From the NCBI RefSeq assembly GCF_000972845.2, contig NC_040017.1, forward strand, positions 28,365,733 through 28,429,732: DNA of 64,000 nucleotides, written 5' to 3'. Under the pieces are notes generated by a model. That model had not been told where the DNA came from, made no database searches, and saw only the letters and a program-made list of their open reading frames with translations. Origin of the DNA: Larimichthys crocea (lineage: Eukaryota > Chordata > Actinopteri > Sciaenidae). Position 1 is the stretch's first letter; every line of letters begins with the position of its first letter. Below, piece after piece: positions 1 through 9,440 of the stretch. The position numbers and the translations under genes were made by a program.

Positions 1-865
1 CCTTCTGAGCCATGATCTTCTTGAAGGAGTGCCAGCGCTTCATGTGCTTGGTGGTTGCCGAAGTCGAGGCTTTCTGTTCACCTTCTGCACCTTCTTCTGC
101 ACCTCCCTCTGCTCCGCCTGCTGCTCCTCCCTCCTCTATGGTCGACTCTGCAGTGGTGTTAAGTGCTTCAGGATCTTCCAGCCGGTCCAGGGACTTGGAC
201 CGAACCTTTATTGGTTTCTGGGGTTCTGCGGCGCCACCGTCCTTCTTGTCGGTGCTGCGATGGGAGAAGATCCTCGCCACCGGCTTCCTGATCAGATCTC
301 GAACTGTGGATTTGGACTCTGCCCCTTTGCCCTTCTCCGCCTTCTTCTCCTCCTCCTTCTCGCCATTTTCTGGAGCTTTCTCTATTGCTGCTTCTCCTTC
401 TGCACCTCCCTCTGCTCCCTCTGCAGCCTCCTCAGCTCCTTTCTCACCCTCTTTCTCGCCTCCTTCAGCGGCGTTCTCCTCTCCGGCGGCTGTGCTGTGC
501 TCTTTCTTCTTCCGTCCTCCCATCACTTTCCCCAGGCCGCTCTTGTTGAGGAACGAGTCCAGGAACGAGGTCTTGGGCTCGGCTGAGGAGGCGTTTTCTG
601 AACTCTGGGCCGGTGCCGTCTCTTCGCTCGCTGCTTCTCCTTCCTCGCCTCCCTCTGCTGCCGCTGTATCGTTACTCACAGTCTCTTTGTTATCAACAAC
701 CTCGCTGTTGACAGTGCTGCCATCTTTATCGACAACCTCGCTGTTGACAGTCTCTGAGTTTGCGTTGGCGTTTTTGGCCGGCTGCTCCGCCTCTGTCGGC
801 TTGCTCTCGGGGGTTTTCCCGTCTTCCTGGACCACCGGCGCCGCGTTGGCCTCCGTCGCCGCCAT
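1..865 (-). CDS. Acidic Ala/Glu/Lys-rich scaffold-like protein, N-terminal 288 codons (partial)
   Basis: The reading frame is open from the ATG at 865 to the left edge of the window, so the C-terminus is missing. The start has a good context (AAAATGG), begins MAATEANAAPVV, and an in-frame TGA lies upstream in the leader. The protein is strongly acidic, with Glu/Gly/Ala runs, and has three more conserved-looking islands: residues ~92-110 (SFLDSFLNKSGLGKVMGG, then basic), ~190-205 (RDLIRKPVARIFSHRS) and ~220-230 (VRSKSLDRLED). A basic aromatic motif, KRWHSFKKIM, comes near the window edge. RWxSFKKxx resembles the WSK motifs of AKAP12/gravin, and the composition recalls MARCKS, BASP1 and BCAS1 membrane-associated scaffolds. 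No transmembrane segment is seen, and there is no N-terminal Gly for myristoylation. I do not recognise the orthologue. A cytoplasmic or membrane-edge scaffold is inference. Confidence 0.8.
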   Translation of the reverse strand, partial: MAATEANAAPVVQEDGKTPESKPTEAEQPAKNANANSETVNSEVVDKDGSTVNSEVVDNKETVSNDTAAAEGGEEGEAASEETAPAQSSENASSAEPKTSFLDSFLNKSGLGKVMGGRKKKEHSTAAGEENAAEGGEKEGEKGAEEAAEGAEGGAEGEAAIEKAPENGEKEEEKKAEKGKGAESKSTVRDLIRKPVARIFSHRSTDKKDGGAAEPQKPIKVRSKSLDRLEDPEALNTTAESTIEEGGAAGGAEGGAEEGAEGEQKASTSATTKHMKRWHSFKKIMAQK

Positions 866-1089
866 TTTGGAAAACAACAAACAAACAAGAACAAAAAAAA
901 GCCTTCCTTCCTTCCTTCCTTCCTTCCTTCCTTCCCTGGCCTTCTGCCCTCCTCTTCCTCTCTTCCTTGCTCTCTCTCTCTGGTTTGTCTTTCCTCCCGC
1001 TGTGATGGCGCTCTCAGGTCATGGAGATCAGGGTGGAGAACAGTTGCGAGGAGGAAAGATACTCAGCATCCTACTAACCCTCCAAACTC
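866..1089 (-). other. 5'UTR of the acidic-protein gene, with splice acceptor and two uORFs
   Basis: On the minus strand a long pyrimidine tract ends TTTCTCTGCAG at 1090, a textbook 3' splice site, so this exon starts at 1089 and the true first exon is farther right. The leader holds two upstream ORFs: 13 codons from the ATG at 1069 (in frame with the main ATG, closed by TGA) and a minimal ATG-ACC-TGA. A (GGAA)n run at 902-935 and a T-rich stretch precede the start codon. The uORFs suggest translational damping, which is inference. Confidence 0.65.
902..935. repeat. (CCTT)n microsatellite in 5'UTR
   Basis: About eight tetranucleotide units, read as GGAA/AAGG on the transcribed strand. GGAA repeats can bind ETS factors, but no function is shown here. 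Confidence 0.9.
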
Positions 1090-1091
1090 CT

Positions 1092-2053
1092 GCAGAGAAA
1101 GAGAGACAGGGAGGAAAGAGGCACAGATGGTTAATAGTCTGAATCAACACCATAGACACTCAATTAGTCTGGTCTAGACTGTGAATGGGGAACGAAGTGT
1201 AACAAAATACAGAATCTCAGCGGAAAATGCGATGCAATTAAGATGTTTCCTAATCAGTCACACCAAAATTCACACCGTGTGATTTGATGTGGGACACACA
1301 CTTCTTCTTCTTCTTCTGACAGATCTATCATGACCTTGGCTCTTGTTTGTTCAGAGGATTCAAAATATTTATCAGCTAACATTTAAAAAGAGTTTGAGAG
1401 ATTTGGTGTTGCACGAGAAGTACGTAACGCTTTACGGCATCAAGTGACAGACCACCAAGGTTGTGTTTGGTCCTGGGTCTGGAGTTTCCTGATGGACAGT
1501 GAAGTATTCTGCCAACTGTAGCTGCTGTTAGCTCGTGTTAACTTCGTCGTTATATGAGCAGCAACAGTGTGTTTGCATCTTCAGGTTGCAGATGGATCTG
1601 TTGCTGTTTTCTGTCTCTGGAAAAACCTGCTCAGACGTCTCCTTTAAACACGGCTCGCTTCGTAGCACCTTTGGAGAATTTAATGAATGAATAAGCAGAT
1701 CAATGAAATGTGTGAGTCACACGCTGATGTGGAGTAACCGACTTTCAGCTGCGAGTCCAGACGTTTAGTGAAAAACACAGTCGCTCGCTCTCAGAGGACG
1801 AGGAGAGAGAAAAGAGTGAGTCAGACTGACGGAGAGGAGGAGGAGGAGGAGGAGGAGGAGGAGGAGGAGGAGGCTGCAGACTGAGGAGGAGAAACAATCA
1901 CAGTGGAGGAGAAGGAGGCGAGCGAGGGAGGAGAACACAGACAGACAGACGGAGAGAGAGCGGGGTGTAAACACACATCACATGCTTCAAATCACCTCAC
2001 CATGCTGTAACACGACTGACCGACTGTTTGACTGCTTCAACAGCAGCCAGGCT
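1092..2053. other. Non-coding, probable intron 1 of the acidic-protein gene
   Basis: No coding signal. It holds a degenerate fragment of the 47-bp-array repeat family at about 1460-1535 (TTTGGTCCTGGGTCTGGAG, then TAGCTGCTGTTAGCTC) and a (GGA)n purine tract at 1830-1874. Confidence 0.6.
1460..1535 (+). repeat. Fragment of the 47-bp-VNTR interspersed repeat (right flank only)
   Basis: It matches the constant right flank seen at 24530-24620 and, reversed, at 26000-26060 and 26590-26660: TTTGGTCC, then GAGTTTCCTGATGGACAGTG, then TGTAGCTGCTGTTAGCTC. No 47-bp units remain at this locus. Confidence 0.7.
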
Positions 2054-2175
2054 CACGGAGACTACGTCCAGGTTTTAGACAGTCTGTGGGGACGTCACAG
2101 AGACTACGTCCAGGTTTTAGACAGTCTGCGGGGACGTCACGGAGACTACGTCCAGGTTTTAGTCAGTCTGCGGTC
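2054..2175 (+). repeat. 42-bp minisatellite, three units
   Basis: Three near-identical 42-bp units, each starting GGAGACTACGTCCAGG, containing TTTTAGACAGTCTG and ending GGGGACGTCAC. As 42 is a multiple of three the array is open in frame (GDYVQVLDSLRGRH), but nothing else suggests a protein. Same family as the arrays at 28.1, 29.0, 36.2, 38.3 and 43.3 kb. Confidence 0.92.
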
Positions 2176-2206
2176 TTTCCTCTGCCTGATAACTGTGTCA
2201 CACTGA

Positions 2207-3840
2207 TGCAGTTTCACACGGTCGTGTAAAGATTGAACAGTTTCCCTGGAAGACGTGATTGAGTCGAACTATCCAAATTTACAATTCATCGAGTCCACGA
2301 GGGGCCTTAAATAGAATTCATGCAGACGTCCAAAGAGTGAGCTCGTTAAGAGTTAAGAAGATTCATAATTACACGCTCAGCATGCATTTCATCCCCTCGT
2401 GACTTCAGACTCGTCATGGCACTGATGTGACCTTGAATCCAGAGGAGGGATGTTGGTTTGGTTTGTGCCGCAGAGTAAAATACAGAATATGAAACCATTA
2501 GAGGCTGACGGCCTCATCAGGACGGGTCCAGTTTGTTTAAAAAAGACTTTATATTTACAGATTGTCTTAGTGCTATTAAATTGGACAATCTGAGCTCACT
2601 GCTGCTTTGAAATAAAATCAATATTAACATAATATCAAACTTTTTAAAAAATGTCCAGAAAATATCTGAGAAATACGAGTCCCAGCTGGACAAAAAGCTT
2701 GTCAAGATTCGTAACATTTGGTTTCAAACTCACATTAGTTGACTTAATAATGAATAAACAAAGATTTTTAAGATGTCATGAGTCAGTTTCGTATATTTTT
2801 AAAGATCCTTCAAGGTCCTGCAGACACTCTGAACAACACAGGAGGGAACAGAGGAGGTCAGAGAGAGTACACGGGAATTATTTTGATGATAATTCAGCTG
2901 CAGACGCCCAACAACCGTCATCACAGCTCCAACAGTTTGCTTGACGTAATATTCAGCAGCAAGTTGCCAGCAACCTGATGTCTACCTGTGTCTAACCTTC
3001 CTATGCATGAGCACAAAGACAAACACACTGTTTTTAAAGGATATGTTGTCTCATGAGTTGAAGGTTTATCAGACAACAAACACTGAGCGTTGCTTCATGT
3101 TACTGTGATACAGGATTGTGCAACTCAAAGGTTTCATGGCGAGGATCAATCTGATCTTTGACTGTTGAGAACGTCACAGACTTCATGTATCGAACTCAGT
3201 CTGAGGATTATGCACAGGGATGTCAGGCTACACAACAAAAGCCAAACCAGGAACGTGAGAGAACGTCCAAGGAGCTGAACTCATGGTCGACTACCAGATG
3301 TATGACTGAAGCTCGGGCAGCGTGATCCTCAGAAAGGAACCGTTCATCACGGTCATGTCAACTATGATCAACTCTGCACCGAGGATGTGTACGACTACAC
3401 ATATGACGAGTACGACACCGACTTCCACGATTAAATGACGTTCTGGAAAGTTGCTGGGGGATGGTTTACGATTGATTTACGGGAATAAAACGACCGGGAT
3501 CTTTGGCACATGCTTCGGCAGTGCGTGGCTCTAACTTCTTGTTTAACGCTCCACCAACTTAAAACGTGATGAAATGATTCAGTCGTGTCTCTTCTAGACT
3601 CTACAAACATTATCGGACTGAATGGATTAAATTCTGATTTCTCTGGGGGCCTTCAGGCTGAAAGTGTTTTGGATTATATGGTTTGGTTTCACCTTTGTGA
3701 TGCCTCACGTGGTTTTCTAAGAGCGTGACTTCTGGAGCCGGCCTCAAGTGGACATTAGAGGATCTGCAGTTTTTACTGGTTCATCGTCGTTAAACGAGGA
3801 TTTACGGATGAATCCGACGGCGACACGCGAATAAAAATCA
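2207..3840. other. Non-coding; one short coding-like remnant
   Basis: No gene model is supportable. From about 3309 to 3434 on the plus strand a frame reads a Tyr/Asp-rich tail (EDVYDYTYDEYDTDFHD, stop). An upstream stop closes the frame, and no convincing splice site was seen. At about 3728-3775, CTTCTGGAGCCGGCCTCAAG resembles one end of the element at 18971-19215. Confidence 0.45.
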
Positions 3841-3916
3841 ACGTTGTGGCTTTAAACGCGTTTTTTTTTTCTTCATGTTTGAGGCTCGTTCAGCCTCACG
3901 AGACGACGTCTTTGTT

Positions 3917-3980
3917 TCAGTTCGTCTTTATTTCAGTTTGTCTTTATTTCAGTTCGTCTTTATTTCAGTTTGTCTTTATT
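3917..3980 (+). repeat. 17-bp tandem repeat, four units
   Basis: Four copies of TTTCAGTTCGTCTTTAT with C/T variation. A pyrimidine-rich low-complexity tract follows at 4135-4360, giving spurious Ser/Leu/Phe-rich ORFs. Confidence 0.85.
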
Positions 3981-4399
3981 TCCACGCTGCAGCAGCGTCA
4001 GTGTCGGATGCTGGATGTGAGGCTGAAGCCCCGAGGTGTTGGAACAGCATCAGACAGAGGAGGACGACAAAATGGAGGGAGGGAGGAGAGGATGGAGGAG
4101 GAGGGGTGCAGACATGGGCTGATTGTGAATCGTCCTCTCTGTTTTGATTCGTCTGTCTTTCTTTACCTCCGTCTGTCTGGCTTTTCCCCTTCTCTGTCTC
4201 TTCTCGTCAGCATCTCTTGCCCTCGTTTACCTCTCCTCTCTTTCACTTCCTTCACCATCCCTTCTTCTGTCTCGTCTCTCGCTCTCTTCATGTCTTTCTC
4301 TCATTCACCTCCCTCTCTCTCTGTTTCTGACCTTTCTCTGTGTCTCATTCTCTCGTTCTATAACCGATCACACACTCCCGTAACCTCATTTAAAACTTA

Positions 4400-5285
4400 A
4401 AAAACCAAGGACACGCCGCGTCACTGATGCTGAACCGGGTTCAGTCAGAACCATCGATCTGCAGTCCTGCAGCTCTGGTCCAAACTGCTGCACCGAAAAA
4501 GTAACAACTGCTGCAGTTTTAACACTTAGCAGGGACGCGGGAGGTCCGGATAATGATGTCATACCGAATGCAACCAGAGCAACGACACAGGCAACAACCG
4601 CAGAGCGCCAAACACATTAAAGTCCCGGTCTTTGTACTGTAGATAGTTTCAGTTACAGACGTCTTTACTTTGATTTTATTTTGGCGGGGATCCACATCAT
4701 CAGTGAACACAGGGACAGACTCGGCTCTCACTGCCCAGACAGAGGCTGTTTTCTGGGGGACAGGTTACTACTAACTCCTGCAGGCACTGAATGTTTCAGC
4801 TGTGTGAGACTGATAAAATGTGAAACGTGAAAAATAACGTGATGTGTTAATGAAGACGACGGGACGGACACCTGTTGGCTCAGTTCTGTCTTTGGCTCCA
4901 GAAACGTGAACGTTATTTTAGCTCGACAACAAACGCCAGCCTGAAAAAACTGAGTGCCAAAACTAAATCAAACACAACAGAGTCTTAGTCTTAGTCTTAG
5001 AGATCCTAAACCAAACTTAACAAACTAAACGTCTTCTTGCTCTATGAAAACTTAAAATGTTTTACTGAACAACGATTCAATCTGAAATGTCCTGAACAAC
5101 ACAACAAACCCTCCTCCAACCTTTATTTGGGCAGCTGCTCGTTAAATTCAACTTGTAAATGCTTGTGTCGTGCCAGAACAGGAGCTGGACAACACATAAG
5201 TTAGTACCATGGATCACGTTAGCTGCTGAACTGACAACTTACAGTCTGGATGATGGTGTCCACCCAGGACAAGACAAGACAGAGT
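4400..5285. other. No feature seen
   Basis: Ordinary mixed-composition sequence. No credible exon, RNA gene or repeat family was recognised, apart from a trivial GTCTTA triplication near 4983. Confidence 0.5.
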
Positions 5286-5292
5286 AAATGTG

Positions 5293-5470
5293 GGACTGAC
5301 TTTTAGTGGTTGGTGAGAGCTTGGTGAAATAAAAGGCTGAAAGACAGACGCCGAGCTGGGCTGACTGCTGCTGGACTAGGCAGCGATATCAGCTGCTGCT
5401 GTAGGTTCTGGTTCTGGTTCTGGGCTGACTGCTGCTGGACTAGGCAGTGAGATCAGCTGCTGCTGGGGAC
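5293..5470 (+). repeat. Interspersed repeat with internal duplication
   Basis: The block TTTTAGTGGTTGGTGAGAGC...AAATAAAAGGCTGAA...GACGCCGAGCTGGGCTGACT recurs at 23583-23665 and, reversed, near 38935-38995, so it is a dispersed repeat. Here its last part (GGGCTGACTGCTGCTGGACT to CAGCTGCTGCTG) is duplicated in tandem across a short (GGTTCT)n spacer. Confidence 0.8.
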
Positions 5471-6735
5471 AAATCACAAATGTATTCTACGTAACGTCTC
5501 TTTAAACAGGCAGATGATACCACGCTCTGGTTCTGTTGGGAAGTTCTGCGTGATGCAGAAACAAGTTTCCACTTTGTGATGACGAGTAGTTAATGGCGCT
5601 GTAATGGGGGTCAATGGGGGGTCAGCGGAGCGTTTCCCCTCTTCACACTGTGATAATAGCCTTCCTCTTCACACCTTCCCTGCCTCCTCAACTCATTTAC
5701 ATCCACACACACACACACACAGTGTGCGTCCTCGGATTAACCCTTTGTGTTGCAGATTGAAGCCTGAAAGCCTCGTCCTGCTCGAGCTGCCGTGTGAAGG
5801 TGAAGGAGTGGTTGTTAAGAATCAGGAGGAAGTTTTGTGTTGGTGAAATGAGCCATTTTCATGCACTTAATATTTACTCGCTCCAGTTTAATAAGTCATA
5901 CCCTTGAATTACTTAATATCTCCCCTCGAGTTCAGGATTCATACTCGAAACACTGACCTGTGACCTCAGTTTGTTTAATTTGAACCCTGGTTCTCTCTGT
6001 GGAAGGTCTTTGCCAGAGAACGTCAGATATATTGCAACAAATCATGAGCAGATCATCAGTATGAGCTCTGAGGAATGAGTCCGATAGCCACGAGGCTCGG
6101 CCCATTTTCAACCAGTGTTTGCTATAAGTGATGAAAGCCCGTTACACTGCTCACTGCTGGTCTGGACGTTGTGTTCGGTCGCTGCAATGCACAGCGATCA
6201 GTTTCTCACATTTGGAGCCACAGTGACTTTTCCCCTCGAGACGAAGGCTCGATGTAACCGTGTGTCTGACCTCCGTCCTGCTGCTGCTGTCATAATGTCG
6301 TTAGCTTTTACTGCAAGTTAAGCAAAATGTCTGACAGCCACGCTGCTCACAAACAAGACACTTTTCATTAATCTGAGTCCAAACTGACAATCAGCGGGTT
6401 GTCAGCATGACGGTGACACAGAGCTTCAGCACGTCGTCCTGATCAGAACACACGGAAACACCGAGGTCAGGAAGATGAACCAGCTTCAAACGTCTGTGGA
6501 TCGTATGAAACATTTTACAGAGCGTAATGTATGAAAATAGCAGTGAAGGTGACATTTCAGGTGATGTATAGAGTTTGAAGTACGGAGCCGTGAGTCTGCA
6601 GCGTTTCCTAATAAAAACCATCCGTCACATTAAATCAAATCACGCCTGCAGGAAAAATCGCTCCGGTCCGGCGAGAGCGTTCACACTTCACGTTACAGCC
6701 TGACGGAGTTACGGTGATAAAGAGCTGCTAGACGC
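5471..6735. other. No gene seen
   Basis: It contains only a short (CA)n at 5702-5720. The open frames are short and do not resemble proteins. Confidence 0.5.
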
Positions 6736-6744
6736 TCAGCCTCA

Positions 6745-6805
6745 CGCCCCAGGACAGCGGGACACAGTGGGACTTGAACCTGTGACCTTTCAGACGGAGG
6801 CTAAA
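6745..6805 (-). repeat. tRNA-like relic, probable SINE remnant
   Basis: On the minus strand AGGTCACAGGTTCAAGTCCC resembles a tRNA T-arm/B-box with its stem. No full cloverleaf is apparent, so a degraded tRNA-derived SINE is more likely than a tRNA gene. Confidence 0.4.
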
Positions 6806-7286
6806 GCAGGGGCGGGAAACCGTGTCCGAGCCGCATTCATTCGTACGGTTCATGAACTCATCAGGCTGTTCACAGCACACGGACACGTGATGGAAATCTG
6901 TGTTTCCAGGGCGACGTAGCCTCTGTGACACGGCGTCACTTCAAATTAAGACGCTGCAGATACACCTCAGTTATCCACGTCTGGTTAGACTTTCAAAATA
7001 AAGTTGCACTAGTTGGGGTTAACCCTAAAAACTGCTCGGCCAGGTTTAATTAAGATCTTAAGATCGTCTCTTGGTTTGTTCGACCCTCTGAATGTGACTT
7101 TTATACGACGTCACCTGAGCCTGACAGCACAGGTAGATCCAGGCAGGAGGCTAATGTTACCTCAGTGTGGAGCCTCTGAACAAGGAGCCGAGACGTCATC
7201 GAGTGCAGCACCATGAATGTCATCCAAGAGAGGCCGTCCCACAGCGGGCTCTGTTATCTCTGTTTGTACAGTCCACTGTGTGGAGA

Positions 7287-7330
7287 CGACAAAGACTGAC
7301 AAAGACTGACAAAGACTGACAAAGACTGAA
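7287..7330 (+). repeat. 11-bp tandem repeat, four units
   Basis: Four perfect copies of GACAAAGACTG. Confidence 0.9.
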
Positions 7331-9214
7331 GTCTGCAGAGAGATCAGGGATGCAGCCAGGAGGAGAATGACTGACTATCCTCTGCTCAGAACAGAAACAG
7401 TCCAAAGATGTTTGACCTGAACCGGACCAGAGACCTGACTCACAGGACGGACCGTTTCCAGACCGTCTGTGCTCGTACAGTAAAACAAAGTGTGGAGATG
7501 CATCTCATCGTCTTAAACTTCAGACTTGCAGACGTCTGGCTGAGAGACAAACCGATCCCAGCCGACACTTTATTATTATTTCTTCAGACTGAAGCTAAAG
7601 CCTCTTTTACTTTCAGAGCTACACAACAAATTCCAAACACTATAAAATCAAATCAATGCTTCGTCGGCTCGCGGCCAAGCGGTCTGCCAGATTCCATCGA
7701 GATCTGTTCAAAAAGGTTTTAGAGAAATCCTGTTCTCAGACGGCCTCGCTGATCCTCCAGCAGCTCCTGCTGATACAGAGTCCACATCTCCAAACCTGCT
7801 GCACAGCGTTCATTTGGAGGATTGAAGCTCGCGAGCAGCAGCAGCTGTCGGCGTAATGATATCTGCAGAAATACGTTCTGCACTGTTGCCTTGCCGCCGT
7901 GAAGCTGCAGCAACATTTCATCTGTTCTGTCGCTGCTTTAAGCACAAAGTTATTCCAGCATGAGCTGCTCTCACTGCATCACACGTTAAAATACATGTTT
8001 GATCGCTTTAATTACCACATGAAGTCTGATTACTTTGTTCCTGCTGTTAAATTTGGTCCTTTCCGGACACCATACACAGTCTGACTGTGAGCCAATCAGA
8101 ACAAGCCACAAACAAAGTGTCAAACTCCTGATTGGCTAGGAGTCTGATTTTAATACTCGAGTACAGCTCGAGCTGCTTCTTCTTTAACTGAATCATCCGT
8201 CTAATCCTCGGCTGCTCCGTGTTTGCACAGTTTCATTTTTCACGTTGATTTTTACGAAGCGTTGGAGTGAGTACGTGTGATCCGCCCGGCGAGCTTCAAC
8301 CAGATAAACTCTTGTTGTTGTTGTTGTTGTAGCGCTGGATTAAAGCTGCTGCTGTGTTCCTGCAGCAGATTGCCCTCAGAGGGAACGGACAGGCCTTTTA
8401 GTGTAAAGGTATTAAGCTCAGGTCTAATCCAGAGCTCGGAGAGCAGCCAATTTAAACTGGATTCAGCCCACGGGACGACACATCGCTCAGCCTGTCTCTG
8501 ACAGTCTCTCCATTCAGGGCTTTGTCTCTGATGTCCACAACCTCCCTCTGGTTTCATTCTTATGAATAAATGTAGTTTATACGACAGTCTGCTCAGACAC
8601 TCATGCAGATGTAGAAATGTAAATGTAAATATTCTCAGTCTGACGGCGTCTTCGTTCGCAGACTTTCAGACTTACACTCGACACTGTGAGTACCCGGGTG
8701 GTCGGACACATCTCGCCCTCAGCACCAGCATTGTAAAAATGTCGGTGTTGGAAGCTTCTGGTTCTGGATGTTCATCAGTTCATCCTCTGTCTGAAACAAG
8801 TCGTCTCTTTATGTCTAAAGGCCGACGGAGCTGATTGGTCCCGTCCTGACTGTACCACATTTAACGTCCTCGGACTGGAAATCGTCTGTTGCTGAGGCTC
8901 GGACTTGCTGGAGTAGTAAACTTGGTACATTACATTACACAGAGTTTACTGTGATGACTGATCGGAAAAACGTGCAGCTACATGAAGCAACAAAACTCAA
9001 AGTCTGGTGGGATATGAACGATCTGTTCATGGGTTTGTGGGTTTTTCACCTTCTCCAACATCAGAATCAATCCAGACTGATTTATCATTTAATTGTTGAG
9101 ATAACGGGCAGATGAACGGGGGGTGTAAACGTGCACATTGTTGCTCCCTGTGTTCGTTGTTTAGTGGCTGAATAAGTTGCTGTTATTTCATTTGTGCAGA
9201 TGTCACGGCCCCGC
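7331..9214. other. No gene seen
   Basis: It contains only a (TTG)n at 8309-8330 and scattered short frames without protein character. Confidence 0.5.
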
Positions 9215-9440
9215 GGAGGCTTACCAGTGTGTGTGCATGTGATCTGTTTAATCTACAGTAATATTTCTTTTTGCCTCGAAGCCACTCGTCGTCTCCTCGC
9301 AGCTCTCTAAACGTTGTGCCCTCATTACCATGCAGACCTATATTTTCAAAATACAATTCTCTAATTATCGCCGCTGTCGTAGTTTTGCATCAGGAGCGAG
9401 GGTTCGGGTGGAGGGAGGCCGAGTGCTCTGAAAAGGCTTT
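9215..9440. promoter_or_regulatory. Candidate conserved non-coding element
   Basis: The base composition changes to a low-repeat, CpG-containing block with TAAT/ATTA cores (CTCTAATTATCGCCG near 9359) and no coding potential. This texture is typical of vertebrate intronic enhancers. Only an alignment to other fishes could establish conservation. Confidence 0.25.

Noticed and set aside
12..1142. Plus-strand 376-codon frame rich in Ser/Pro/Ala
   Set aside because: It is antisense to the acidic-protein coding exon and its leader. The minus-strand frame has a start context, a splice acceptor and protein-like motifs.
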